From the NCBI GenBank assembly GCA_036873755.1, contig JAVTVY010020621.1, positions 1 to 64,000 of the forward strand: a stretch of DNA of 64,000 nt, in the 5' to 3' direction. How positions within the stretch are numbered: the first letter of the stretch is position 1; each line of letters starts with the position of its first letter. Under the pieces are notes generated by a model. It searched no databases, was not told where the DNA came from, and saw only the letters and a program-made list of their open reading frames with translations. The translations under genes were made by a program, and so were the position numbers. Origin of the DNA: Hanleya hanleyi. Lineage: Eukaryota; Mollusca; Polyplacophora; Lepidopleurida; Hanleyidae. Of the stretch, positions 1 to 11,479 are shown piece after piece.

Positions 1-238
1 TCATCTCCGAGTTGAGGAATATTAAATCTTGCCTAATTCCACTCCCTAAATCTGCTGCATTATAAATCAAACAATTCCCTTGGCCTACCCACGAATGACT
101 TCGTCTCATCGATCAGGAAGGACGTTATTTCCACCAATCGATTGACCAGTGGTCCGGATCCATCCAGAGAATGCAATATTTGATTCTGATGGAGAATTTC
201 GAAATAATATATGTTCTGTGAATCTGACTAAACCATCT
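1..238. other. no feature recognised
   Basis: AT-rich sequence with no ORF, splice-bounded exon or repeat that I can support. Confidence 0.3.
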
Positions 239-373
239 TCATTTTATCCAGCCAATTTCTACGTTCCCACTTCGAACTTCCCTTGATATATCTGGACCCC
301 TTCAATGTTCAAATAACTTATAAATAGACACGAGACGTCACTGACCTCGAAAACATTTGAAATTCGAAATGGG
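239..373. repeat. small inverted-repeat element, copy 1
   Basis: The left end reads gccaatttctacgttccc followed by acttcgaac. Its reverse complement resembles a second copy at 46043-46205, sharing the central stretch around ggtcagtgacgtctcgtg. The second copy has clear terminal inverted repeats of about 40 bp; here the right end appears shortened. Size and palindromic ends suggest a MITE, but no target duplication is evident. Confidence 0.5.
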
Positions 374-379
374 TCGCAC

Positions 380-740
380 AAGAGCGTTATTGATTGGCTG
401 ATCTAATTAATGGGCACCATATTAGGAGGAAGGACGCCGCTAATAGAGGATGATGTCACTTTATGTGACTTCACTCGCAATCGATGTGTACGTTCTGATT
501 GGTTCTTCTGTCGTTAGCTGGTGAAATTTACACCTCGGATTTTGAACGCTGAAGGGGTCAGATAAATCAAGGCAGGTTCGAATTCTGATTGGTCAGCTAA
601 TCAGCGTGTGACCTTTTTGTCGGAGGCGTGTCGCGACTGATCAATCAGAATTGAGAAAGAAGCCGGCCATCATCTCGGTGAGCCGGGATGAACGGACAGT
701 GGCGTTGGATATTGAATCGCCCGGCAAAGGTATAAAATTG
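380..740 (+). promoter_or_regulatory. CCAAT-rich promoter-like stretch
   Basis: Three gattgg motifs (CCAAT boxes in reverse) lie at 392-397, 497-502 and 587-592, roughly 90-105 bp apart. A TATA-like tataaaa follows at 731-737. Regular CCAAT spacing ahead of a TATA-like box is what an NF-Y dependent promoter would show, but no exon is confirmed downstream. The overlapping ORF at 651-878 is not supported. Confidence 0.25.
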
Positions 741-2325
741 CACAAATTTACTAATTTGACGACGGGAATATATAGAGTGACACTTGTAGAATATGCTGAC
801 GTATTTTGTTTGGAGGTAAACGGTTTATTTTCCGTTTCACCCATAGTGCGTTTCACACCTTGGTGTATTTTTATATAAAGCATGGGGTTATATATAGAGA
901 CACCATATTTCGACATTTCACCCTAATACCACCGCCCACACCCCCCAAAACTCTTGTTTTGACGGCCTGTGGCTTTTCGGTATCAGAGGATCAGACACTT
1001 TGCTTACTTGATATGTTGGTTACACATCCTCTATAAATCGAGCCAATCAGTGAGCGCATTCATCCAGCTAGCTCATTACGCCAATCCGCTGCGAGGTTTG
1101 AATTTTGACGGGTTTGAATTTCATCTCTGGCCAACGACTTTTGACGTCCGGCTTGAAACGACATCGGGTATCAAAATAAAATCGCAGATTTTGGGTAGCT
1201 ACATGATAATTCATAACAGCGGCGGTACATAATATGGGGATTTAGAATTGACCTGGACCTGGCAAATATGAGGGTTTAATGGGAAGACAACGTTCCAAAA
1301 AGAAGAACTAGCGTTGGTCGTCTGAATCATTTCCAGCAATGTTCAAATGATAGGGTGGAATCTAGCTCAATATACTCAACCTGAATTTGTAGTTAAACTA
1401 TAAAAGGCAATAAAAATAAACTCATATCAACTGGAAGAGCAACAGCTTCTGTTAGCGCAACGGGCCGAAGCATTCAACAGCCCTAACGGGGGGTCATTTT
1501 CGTATATTCTGTATGCTGCTTATTTACATTGGTTGTCCATTTTGCTTCTCATACCTACCGGTACATAATTTGCGTGTCCAAAATGTCCAACTTTTGTATG
1601 TAGTAACTCCCCATTAACAGATCCAGCGATAGCTCACGTCAAGGTTTTGATGAAGAGGCTTCAGAGCTCAGAAAGATGGTGTATGTTCACACCCACACAT
1701 ATATATATTGTCCTAGAAACTTTGAATCTATATCACGCATTCTCATGACAAAGAATACTTCTCATCTACAAACCAACATATTGATCATATCTGAGTCAGG
1801 TCATGTACATCTAGCCTAGACTTTCACTGCCATATCCGCTGCATTATGAATCGTTCAATCTCGTGCGAAAAGTCATAAAGTCTCGACCCATCCATCATGA
1901 ATGAGTAGCAAAGGGCAGTCTTGCTTCTGCAGTGAATATTTAAAGAATTATCTGGGTCGCCGACCTCCAAGCCTTCATGATCAATCTGGTTAATGATCCT
2001 ATACAACACCATGAACTCTTGAATACGAATTTTTTTTAGGTATTTTAGGCATAGTAACGATTTCCAATCTACATGTGTGTATGAGAAATGTTTGGTTGCG
2101 AGAAAGTATGAAAAGAAAATATGAAAAACTGTTTATACAAGCAAGATTCTCGATCCATCATGAAGACTTGACTGAGTGGTTATTGGTATCAGAATTTTGG
2201 CATAAATACCATACCATTCGTTTTGAAAGATGGAAAAGTAGTATATAAAGCTGAAATGTCTTAGTATTTGTGGTGGGGGTGAGGCGACGATCCAATATGA
2301 AGACTTGTCTGAGTAGATAACTGTA
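741..2325. other. no gene recognised
   Basis: Short ORFs only, with no splice-bounded reading frame or family similarity visible. A short host repeat (gaagacttg followed by ctgagt) occurs near 2162 and again near 2298. Confidence 0.3.
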
Positions 2326-2328
2326 TTA

Positions 2329-2749
2329 AGCCCGGCGCACACGAGAGCTATCAGCTGAGCTGACCGCCTCAATTGCCGGTCAGCTCAGGGGCTAGCTCTC
2401 GTGTGCGGGCAGTTTTTGGTGAGTTTTTGGCCTCGCGAGGCCGGGGGAAAAATATCAAACTTGTTTGATAATTTCGCCTCGCGAGGCCAAATCCTCAGCG
2501 TGTGCGGCGAACGCAAGCCAACAGCTCAGCAGTTTTACCGGACCGGCCAATGAATCGCATGTTATTTTCACTCGATTCATACGCTCGACTCTTCAAAATG
2601 GACTTGAAGAAGACGTTATGCGGGAACTGAAATCAATTTCTTGAAACTTTTGCTCACCGTGTGCGCTGAAACAACAAGAGAGCTAGCCGCTGAGCTGACA
2701 GGCAATTGAGGCCGTTAGCTCAGCTGATATCTCTCGTGTGCGCCGGGCT
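2329..2749. mobile_element. Harbinger-type MITE, TTA target duplication
   Basis: The 421-bp element starts agcccggcgcacacgagag and ends with the reverse complement. TTA flanks both ends (2326-2328 and 2750-2752). PIF/Harbinger elements duplicate a three-base TTA/TAA site, so this is a non-autonomous member of that type. No transposase ORF is present. The interior contains further short inverted segments (cctcgcgaggcc). A related element by TIR style and target site lies at 51287-51701. Confidence 0.8.
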
Positions 2750-2789
2750 TTAGTTTGTATATTGGTATACATATAATTAAACGCAACAA

Positions 2790-3200
2790 TAGTTCACCAC
2801 ACAGACAAATATACTGACTGCATATTTCTAAAAACATCACAAGAACCTATAGTGATCCCTGTGACGATTTGTATCCCAGCTGCGTTTTTAGTGTAGCTGT
2901 TTATGTGTGCATCTTGAATGGCATAACCACACGGCCTCTAGCACCGGCTTGAGCGATATTATATACAAATATTTTAGAGCGATGATATAATAGCCCTATC
3001 AAGTCGTCTGATGGAAACTGATCAATTATGTGACAGCCAGATAGGAAAAAACGACCCAAACAAGGAAGTATTTATACAATGCAAGTTCTTATACAGAAAA
3101 AATATCTGTGAGGTCCGACGCCGACCAAGCGCTTCATTCTCCACCATGTTTACAAGTCACAGAAAATCACAGCGATTTTCGTATTACTATTCGTACTATT
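2790..3200 (+). repeat. module L, copy 1
   Basis: A recurring block whose core runs from ctgtgacgatttgtatccc through catcttgaatggcataacc and cacacggcc to a conserved tail near gtccgacgccgacc. Copies recur at 22140, 23130, 32510-33080, 54640, 55680, 57000, 58110 and 60310, on both strands. In-frame stops recur at equivalent places, so it is not coding in its present form. Confidence 0.6.
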
Positions 3201-3209
3201 CATTTTAAA

Positions 3210-4070
3210 AGATAGGTTAGTACAACGCGCGTCTATAACTAACGTATAGTTTAACTAAACTTGTGTGAATCCATGGTACAAATAAATAATTCAATCTGAA
3301 TCATACATATCTCATCAAAGATTTCACCACGTAAGAATAGTATGACAAACTCGGTGAACTTTCAGATCTTTAACTATGTATAGAATTGCAAGCGGTTCAA
3401 TATTCGAAGCGGTTCAATAAGTATTTCACAGAAGAGCGCACAAACGTTATCGCTGTAGCTAACTTTGTGTATATGTGGACAAATAGCATTGTGTATGTGG
3501 ACACACTCGGCGGCGCAAACCATACCCCGAATCGGGTGGTGTATTGACGTCCATCTCTGTTCGTGAACAGATTCCATAGCTTTTTTAAAAAGTCTCTATT
3601 CACAGAAATCACTGCAGGTCGATTGATGTTGGCGTGTTAATATAGATTGGTTTGCTGTTTGCATTCCGACAAAGCCAAGAACAGTAAAGTATACAGGGGG
3701 AAAAGTGTATAATTACCCAGAACGAGCATGGTAATAATTCTGTAGGCGTGTAGAAAACCCGGTCATTGTATCTATTGATCCATTGTATCACGGAGAAGCA
3801 GACTTCCCTGCTCTACACAATTACTGGCTTTTAATGAGGAATCGAAATACGTTACATATGCATATACTGGGAGGCTTGATGATATATAGGAGAGAGGTTT
3901 AGACCCTGAAACCGTGATAATGAATGACACTTCAACCACAACGCTGCTATCACGCGATATGTTAAATGGAGAGATAGCTCTTCCAGTCGAGCAGTTCTCT
4001 TTACACCATTAACAACTATGTAAGATGAAAACTACAGGAAGACTAAATTAGGTTCTTGCTGGAATAAAAA
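3210..4070. other. no gene recognised
   Basis: Two overlapping minus-strand ORFs of about 70 codons occur at 3374-3612 but have no recognisable domain and no bounding splice sites. I see no repeat structure. Confidence 0.3.
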
Positions 4071-4079
4071 AATGTCAAA

Positions 4080-4490
4080 AAAAACAAATATATGCATTCA
4101 GATGACCTGTGCTATTTCTGTATCAGTTTGTACAGTGAGGCTTGCTGATATCAACAGAACAGATACAGAGCATGGTTTACGGAACAGGTTTACATATGAG
4201 TTGAGTGAATATGATTTAACGTCGCTTTCAACACAATTCCATTCATATCACGACGTTTGGTTCCTATTCCTTTTCACACCCGGAAACCACACGGGTAGGT
4301 TCTATTGCTTTTCACATCCAGTGAACCCCAATGGTGCCCCGGTTAGTCGCCTCTTACGACAAGCTCTCTGGGGAACTGAGGCCTATTCTTATCATGACAT
4401 GAAGTATGCACAACGAAACTCCAGGGAGCCCACGGGGCCGGTTGATTTCATTGAGAACACGTTAATGGAATAGGCGCCTTTACGTTTATG
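4080..4490. repeat. SINE-like or dispersed invertebrate repeat
   Basis: It contains the string gtcgcctcttacgacaagc at about 4346-4364, which I associate from memory with dispersed invertebrate repeats. The interior shows a partial local repetition (tattgctttt cacatcca against tattccttttcacacccgg). The plus-strand ORF of 133 codons (4072-4473) runs through the repeat and is probably incidental. No tRNA-like boxes or tail were confirmed. Confidence 0.3.
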
Positions 4491-5180
4491 TGGCGATTGA
4501 TGTAAAATCGCCGAAATCCAGACAGACGCAGTGAAGATGATCAGTGGTCACACCGTAGGAAACCGGCAACCGAAAAATACATTTCCAACATCACGAGCTT
4601 ACAGAGACAATAACATACATCAAAATGTGTTCCAGGGTAATATGAATACCAGCTTTTCGATTCAAGGTGGCAAAATTGTCATGGAACATGCAAGTTAATT
4701 GAATAATAACCGTCGCTGAAAGTTGAGAAGTTGAAGGTCGTTGCCAATAAATCCTATACGAGTTTTCGACATCGGGTGTCCTTTAAATCGAGTTGCATAA
4801 TTTATAATCAGCGGAGTCGTTCTGATCATATGAATCCCAATGCTCTTCGGTAGCACTGATCTTGGTAAATACTCAAAGTGTTCCCGCAATGCTCGGGCCT
4901 GAAGGTTCAAATTTTAACGTAAAATTGCAATTTAAAATGAAGCCCAATGAAGTACGGAGCAAACAATTTACGTTTGCACGATGAAAGGGCTCAATTATGA
5001 CCAGGAACGCTATTTAGCCCACATTGATCACGCAATGAATTTCGTCAAGGCGATCGACAAATTATCCAACACGATCAAATCAGACGCAAAAGAACTATTT
5101 ATATAACACCTTCGGTTTCAAACAAAAATTGTTTATCCTCAATAAAGACATTGGTCACTCGGTCTGATGATCTTCAACAA
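4491..5180. other. no gene recognised
   Basis: AT-rich sequence without a supportable exon or repeat. A 71-codon minus-strand ORF (4695-4910) has no recognisable domain. Confidence 0.3.
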
Positions 5181-5182
5181 CC

Positions 5183-5388
5183 CTCTTAAAACGCAAATGT
5201 TAGATTTAACATCTAGAGGGTTGGAAGAGGGAACGCATTTAGAAGGTGTTGTTTCCCCACTTTTAAGTGTTGGATGCAACAGCCTAAAATGTTGCATTTA
5301 ACACTTAAAAGTGGTGAATACAACACTTTCTAAATGCTTTCCCTCCTCCAACCCTCTAGATGTTAAATCTAACATTTGCGTTTTGAGA
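5183..5388. mobile_element. 206-bp full-length hairpin MITE
   Basis: The left arm (aaaacgcaaatgttagattt) is repeated as its reverse complement at the right end. Pairing continues inward to a second internal palindrome around cacttttaagtgtt, so nearly the whole element can fold on itself. It begins ctcttaaaacg and ends cgttttgagag. No ORF is present and the target duplication is unclear. Confidence 0.75.
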
Positions 5389-5791
5389 GTGAAGTTTTCA
5401 GTCATGACGGTGTCCCGGAGTCATGATTGTGTGCCTAAATGATAGGTCGTCATGTCACCTTTTTCGTGCTGCCTGACTGAATCACCATATCTGGATTTTG
5501 GTATGGAAGCAATTCCCAATATTTGGATCTAGAAATGATCTCGACTCTTTCCAGACTCTATTTTGAATTGTAGATTCACTAGGAAAGGGTTTCTCTTACC
5601 GGGCACCTTGCGAGCATACACTCCAAGGCGTTCTTCATATTTGAAATTGCATCGGATATAAACATATTCCAAACGGAAGTATAACTGCGGTATGATAAAG
5701 ATATATAGCGAGGAGTCCATGGCGCTGACCAAATGCTATATTATTAGTAAGACAATACAATAAGTTTGATAAATGCAAAATATGCTCCTAC

Positions 5792-6011
5792 CTTTGTTGC
5801 TAGTGATGTTTCGTATAATCCACACTCGTCACACACTATACGTTCACAGTCCACACATACATTTTGTCCGTCGCGCGTGCCATCTTCGCGCGTAAGTAAT
5901 TCCACTTTATGGCAGATTGGGCAGAGATTTCTACCCTTCTGTTCCTGTGCGGCCACTGACCGTTTGTGGACGACACTTTGTGCATAGCAGGCGTAATCCT
6001 CTTCCAGTTTC
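5792..6011 (-). CDS. single exon: RIM/rabphilin-type zinc finger
   Basis: This 220-nt minus-strand exon has a strong acceptor (pyrimidine-rich tract ending ttgcag) and a GTAGGA donor, and gives 73 open codons plus one leading base. The peptide has CPICHK, then C-V-D-C, then C-D-E-C-G, ending YETSLATK: C-x2-C-x18-C-x2-C-x4-C-x2-C with HK after the second Cys and G after the sixth. This is the layout of the first six zinc ligands in the FYVE-like finger of RIM and rabphilin/Slp Rab effectors, which bind Rab3/Rab27 at exocytic sites. The last ligand pair (W-x-C-x2-C) would lie on the next exon, which I could not find, so the gene continues outside the window or beyond recognition. The linker between ligand pairs one and two is longer than in vertebrate RIM as I recall it. 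Another treble-clef finger is possible. Confidence 0.5.
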
Positions 6012-6308
6012 CTGCAAGATGAACAAAAATACAAAATGTTTGAGAAACTAATGAATAAATGAGAATGAAAAAGAATTACAAAGCATGAGACTGCCACACC
6101 CGAATTTCATGGACGGTCCTTGAATATTATTTCCAGAGACCGGTGATACGTTTTTCTTTAAACATCATTAATTCGGTTAAACAATAATCTAATTGAAGGC
6201 GAGAGAAGTTGGATTAAGATTGCACAAGAAAACCACGAAGCCATTACGATTTGGTATCAAATCAGTGTAAAGAGGAAATGTTTCGAAATCATATTATTAT
6301 CGTTGATA

Positions 6309-6595
6309 CACTCTCAGAAATATTCAGGTAAAAGGGCTGATTACCTGAATTTCAGGGAAAAGATCCCTGATTGAGAGGATTTTCTCTGAAATTCAGGCAA
6401 ATTTATCACCCTGATTAGCAAGTTCCCGACCCTACGCAAAATCCCCTAAAATTCAGGTAATTTAGCTTTAATTCATGGTTGATATAGCTGAATTTCAGGA
6501 AATTATCCCTGGATTTCAGGTAAAATCCCTGAGATTGAGTTGTGGATGTGCAACCTGATCTATTCAGGGTTATTCCCTGAATATTTCTGAGAGTG
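6309..6595. mobile_element. Tc1/mariner-type MITE, copy 1
   Basis: The ends are cactctcagaaatattcagg and the reverse complement, bounded by TA on both sides (6307-6308 and 6596-6597). Internal motifs such as ctgaatttcagg repeat in both orientations. TA duplication and CACT termini fit a non-autonomous Tc1/mariner element. A 356-bp relative lies at 26435-26790. Confidence 0.75.
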
Positions 6596-6649
6596 TATTG
6601 TTGACCACCGGCATGTATGCAATCAATGGAACAACGGGATGTCTGTCGG

Positions 6650-6695
6650 CATCCCTGAAAACTGTTGACCACTTCTCTCCTGCAAGAAAGTGGCT
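6650..6695 (+). repeat. module T fragment (splice-acceptor block)
   Basis: It reads gaaaactgttgaccacttc then tctcctgcaagaaa. This is a diverged copy of the block containing a pyrimidine-rich acceptor seen at 22025, 27891, 34497, 38100, 42487 and 63720. Confidence 0.45.
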
Positions 6696-6989
6696 TAACA
6701 CTTTCGAGCTAATGTTATCTTATAATTAGGTTTATCAATTATAGACGCTGTAATTCAGTAAGATCGATCCGAAATATGATATTTGTGACATAAACCCCTT
6801 TGTCCTCCATAATGTATACATATTCAAATAAGGCAGACGGACAAGCAGGCAGACAGACACACATAACTAGTATATGTATGCCGTATGGAGAAGGAGTGCA
6901 CATCATGTATGGTTGTCTCCATAAGCCGTATGGATCATGTCTTAAATATAAAATTCAATTATCAGTCGCAGGGAAGACCTTGAGAGTCC
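6696..6989. other. sequence preceding the array
   Basis: It contains a short simple-sequence stretch of GGCAGAC/GACAGACA near 6830-6860. No exon is supported. Confidence 0.3.
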
Positions 6990-6997
6990 AGAATGCG

Positions 6998-8472
6998 AAA
7001 TCAACTAAACTCGGATTGGCACGAACCGTACAATCAAGCGATCGCAAGACTATATATTTATTATTTGCCAAGACCTTTCTTGAGACTCGTTATTCGAGGT
7101 ACCAATTATAGGCTAGACATAAATAAACGAGGATCTAGATTTCTTATAGTATCAAATAGCTTTTTCGAACTACTAGTGCACAATAAAGAAAATTTAATTC
7201 TATCACTTATATCCTCCAATCTCAATAATTAGGCCAGAGAGCAAATGATCCGTCTGAAGTTTTTCTTCTTCTTTTTTCGGTTCAACTCCATTAACAAGAT
7301 TCATCTATAAAGGACGTCTAAACCCATTACACTGAGAGCCGTCTCCGAGAGAAATTGGCCTGAATTTAGAATTAAGCCGGAGAGAATGACAATTGGCAGG
7401 GAGAATATCCCAAAGGTTTGCATGAGATCGGGTCGAGTATTCAACACTGAGCTATAGATGTACTGACCCGCAATGCAGTAAACATTTCCATTCTGACTTG
7501 AGATACAGAAGATGCAAAAGGATGAACAAATCGATACTGGATCGACAGGGGGAATGGCGAGATTTAGACCGAATTACAGACAAGCCCTACAGTCCTCTTG
7601 ACCCGAAATAAACGTATATCATCTCCACCAATTATTCAGCGTGACAATGCGAAGGTGCATTAATATTGGTAGCGTGTACGCTGTATTCTATCGGCCTAAA
7701 TCGGCTTAGCTGACATCCACAAGGCTATATGTGCTTGTCAGTTCCTCAGATACTCGAAGTCTTCGCTTCGAGATCCGATAGTATGTCTGTATCTTGGGCA
7801 TGGTATGTTCACGCCTATTTAGCCCGATTTTATTGGTCATCCATTCCTTTTTAGCCAGACAATCTTGTAGGCTGACGACCTGGACTCACAATCCCAGTGC
7901 AAATAGTAAAACAATGAGCATCGTGTTCACTGTCTGGCCAACATGCTGATTGCACGTGACAAAAACGTTGCAGCATTTGAACACGTGGAATCAATCTTCC
8001 TCGTTCAAAACAAATAAACTATTTTGTGTTTTTGTTTTTGTAGCTTTCACTGGCTATACTTCTACCAATTTCCCCCAATAAACCAATCAAAACACCAGAT
8101 TTCTTTTTGAAAATTGAACTGACCAATCGAGAGTATCCCATGGATTTCGACATTTCAAAATCCTGGATAGCGTGAAGGGCATATCGTGTTCACGCATATT
8201 TATCATGCTATTACCGGTGCTCCAGGAGACAAACAGACACCCAGTCTGATGATCCGACAACCTGGACGTACAGACGGTGTGCAAACAGTAGAAGGATGAG
8301 CATCGTATCTTCTGTCTTTCCAAGTTGTCCTTCCCAAAGCAAAGGTAACACACGTGACATTAATATCTCAGCCGTTGTAGATGTCAACCCCATCCTCCTC
8401 GTTCTTTTTAAGGTCCTTTAACTCACACACCCATTGCCGTCAACAATAAAGACTTTCCACGTTCATGATCGG
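6998..8472. repeat. array unit 1 (short form)
   Basis: This unit is closest to unit 2. It lacks the roughly 75-bp segment (gaagatacgccttgttttga region) present in long-form units. The minus-strand tail frame, which ends GLIIEIGGYK, is interrupted upstream by a TAG. Confidence 0.85.
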
Positions 8473-9940
8473 AAATCAACTAAACTCGGATTGGCACGAA
8501 CCGTACAACAAGCAATCCAAGATGCTATATTTATTATTTGCCTATCCTGAGACCAATTATATGGGGTACCATTATATGGCTAGACATAAATAAACGAGGA
8601 TCTAGATTTCTTATAGCATCAAATAGCTTTTTTCAAATTACTGGTACACAATAAAGATAATTTAATTCTATCATTTATATTCTCCAATCTCAATATTTAG
8701 TCCAGAGAGCAAATGATCGGTCTGAATTATTTCTTCTTCTTTTTTTGGTTCAACTCCATTAACAAGATTCATGTATAAAGGACGTCTAAACTCATTACAC
8801 CGAGAGCCGTCTCCGAGAGAAATTGGCCTGAATTTAGAATTAAGCCAGAGAGGGTGAGAATTGGCAGGAAGAATATCCCAAAGGTTTGCATGAGATCGGG
8901 TCGAGTATTCAACACTGAGCTATAGATGTACTGACCCGCAATGCTGTAAACATTTCCATTCTGACTTGAGATACAGAAGATGCAAAAGGATGAACAAATC
9001 GATACTGGATCGACTGGGGTAATGGCGAGATTTAGACCGAATTACAGACAAGCCCTACAGTCCTCTTGACCCGAAATAAACGTATATCATCTCCACCAAT
9101 TATTCAGCGTGACAATGCGAAGGTGCATTAATATTGGTAGCGTGTACGCTGTATTCTATCGGCCTAAATCGGCTTAGCTGACATCCACAAGGCTATATGT
9201 GCTTGTCAGTTCCTCAGATAGTCGAAGTCTTCGCTTCGAGATCCAATAGTATGTCTGTATCTTGGGGCATGGTATGTTCACGCCTATTTACCCCGATTTT
9301 ATTGGTCATCCATTCCTTTTTAGCCAGACAATCTTGTAGGCTGACGACCTGGACTCACAATCCCAGTGCAAATAGTAAAACAATGAGCATCGTGTTCACT
9401 GTCTGGCCAACATGCTGATTGCACGTGACAAAAACGTTGCAGCATTTGAACACGTGGAATCAATCTTCCTCGTTCAAAACAAATAAACTATTTTGTGTTT
9501 TTGTTTTTGTAGCTTTCACTGGCTATACTTCTACCAATTTCCCCCAATAAACCAATCCAAACACCAGATTTCTTTTTGAAAATTGAACTGACCAATCGAG
9601 AGTATCCCATGGATTTCGACATTTCAAAATCCTGGATAGCGTGAAGGGCATATCATGTTCACGCATATTTATCATGCTATTACCGTGCTCCAGGAGACAA
9701 ACAGACACCCAGTCTAATGAGCCGACAACCTGGACGAACAAACGGTGTGCAAATAGTAGAAGGATGAGCATCGTATCTTCTGTCTTTCCAAGTTGTCCTT
9801 CCCAAAGCAAAGGTAACACACGTGACATTAACATCTCAGCCGTTGTAGATGTCAACCCCATCCTCTTCGTTCTTTTTAAGGTCCTTTAACTCACACACCC
9901 ATTGCCGTCAACAATAAAGACTTTCCACGTTCATGATCGG
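8473..9940. repeat. array unit 2 (short form)
   Basis: This unit is nearly the same as unit 1 over most of its length. The minus-strand frame across sub-block A is open from MGLTSTTAEM through about 112 codons (9523-9861) and contains a hydrophobic stretch TMLILLLFA. It is one of the most open units on that strand. Confidence 0.85.
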
Positions 9941-11479
9941 AAATCAACTAAACTCGGATTGGCACGAACCGTACAACAAGCAATCCAAGATACTATATTT
10001 ATTATTTGCCTTTCCTGAGACCAATTATATGGATAGACATAAATAAACGAGGATCTAGATTTCTTATAGCATCAAATAGCTTTTTTCAAATTACTGGTAC
10101 ACAATAAAGATAATTTAATTCTATCACTTATATTCTCCAATCTCAATATTTAGTCCAGAGAGCAGATGATCGGTCTGAATTATTTCTTCTTCTTTTTTTG
10201 GTTCAACTCCATTAACAAGATTCATGTATAAAGGACGTCTAAACTCATTACACCGAGAGCCGTCTCCGAGAGAAATTGGCCTGAATTTAGAATTAAGCCA
10301 GAGAGGGTGAGAATTGGCAGAAAGAATATCCCAAAGGTTTGCATGAGATCGGGTCGAGTATTCAACACTGAACTATAGATATACTGACCCGCAATGCTGT
10401 AAACATTTCCATTCTGACTTGAGATACAGAAGATGCAAAAGGATGAACAAATCGATACGGATCGACTGGGGGAATGGCGAGATTTAGACCGACTTACAGA
10501 CATGCCCCACAGTCCCCTTGACCCGAGATAAATGTATAGCATCTTCACTGATTATTCACCTTGACAATGAGTAGCATTGGTATTGGTACAGTGACACTAC
10601 ATGTACGCTATATTCTATCGGACTAAATCGTCTTAGCTGACGAGAGGCCGTTCGTCCACAAGGCTGTTTATGCTTGTCAGTTCCTCAGATGGTCGAAATC
10701 TTCGCTTTGGGATCCAATACTGTGTCTGTACTCTGGAGCATGGTATGTTCACGCCTATTTACCCCGGTTTCATTGGTCCTCCGTTCCTTTTTAGCCAGAC
10801 AATCTTGTAGGCTGACGACCTGGACTCACAATTCCAGTGCAAATAGTAAAACAATGAGCATCGTGTTCATTGTCTTGCCAACATGTTTATTGCACGTGAC
10901 AACAACATTGCAGCCTTTGAACAAGTGGAATCAATCTTCCTCGTTCAAAAAAAAAAAAAACTATTTTGTGTTTTTGTGTTTGTAGCTTTCATTGGCTAGA
11001 CTTCTTCCAATTTTCTCCAATAAGCCAATCAAAACACTAGATTTCATTTTGAAAGATGGACTGACCAATCGAGTGTATTGAAATAGAAGATACGCCTTGT
11101 TTTGATAAAACATCCCATGGATTTCGACATTCAGTAGACAATTGTCGTCCATTTGGATATTTCAACATCCAGGATAGAGAGAAGTGCATAGCATGTTCAC
11201 GCATATTTACCATGCTATTACCAGTGCTCCAGGAGACAGAGAGACACCTCGTCTGAAGAGCCGACAACCTGGACGGACAAACGATGTACAAATAGTAGAT
11301 GGATGAGCATCGTATCTTCTGTCTTTACAATTTGTCCTTCCCAGAGCAAAGGTAACACACGTGACATTAACATCTTAGCCGTTGCAGATGCCGAACCCAT
11401 CCTCCTCGTTCTTTTTAAGGTCCTTTAACTCACAAACCCATTGCCGTCAACAATAAAGACGTCTCACGTTCATGATCGG
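9941..11479. repeat. array unit 3 (long form)
   Basis: This unit contains the extra 75-bp segment. The minus-strand ORF 10222-10548 (108 codons) depends on a one-base deletion at gatacggatcg compared with gatactggatcg in the other units, so its N-terminal and C-terminal halves are in different frames in the consensus. Confidence 0.85.
10985..11070 (+). promoter_or_regulatory. CCAAT cluster of array unit 3 (representative)
   Basis: Within 85 bp there are five CCAAT-type sequences in two orientations: cattggc, tccaatt, tccaata, gccaatc and accaatc. The same cluster sits in every unit (for example near 8050, 9520, 12550, 14025, 15500, 15755, 17320 and 18840). NF-Y binds CCAAT; closely spaced boxes are typical of strong or coordinately used promoters. 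Whether these are active is inference. Confidence 0.45.

Noticed and set aside
651..878. 75-codon ORF near the CCAAT-rich region at 0.4-0.74 kb as a first exon
   Set aside because: The ATG context, the acceptor and donor candidates are all weak, and an overlapping minus-strand ORF of similar length exists.
4072..4473. 133-codon plus-strand ORF
   Set aside because: It spans a SINE-like dispersed repeat and has no recognisable domain or splice signals.
5529..5732. Minus-strand ORF downstream of the zinc-finger exon as its next exon
   Set aside because: It lacks the expected W-x-C-x2-C ligand pair and has no good acceptor in phase.
9523..9861. 112-codon minus-strand ORF in array unit 2 as a gene
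   Set aside because: The equivalent frame stops early in unit 1 and carries an internal TGA in units 4 and 5, so there is no consistent frame across units.
10222..10548. 108-codon minus-strand ORF in array unit 3 that looks like a membrane protein
   Set aside because: It exists only because of a one-base deletion in unit 3; the other units read the two halves in different frames, and unit 6 has a stop in the second half.
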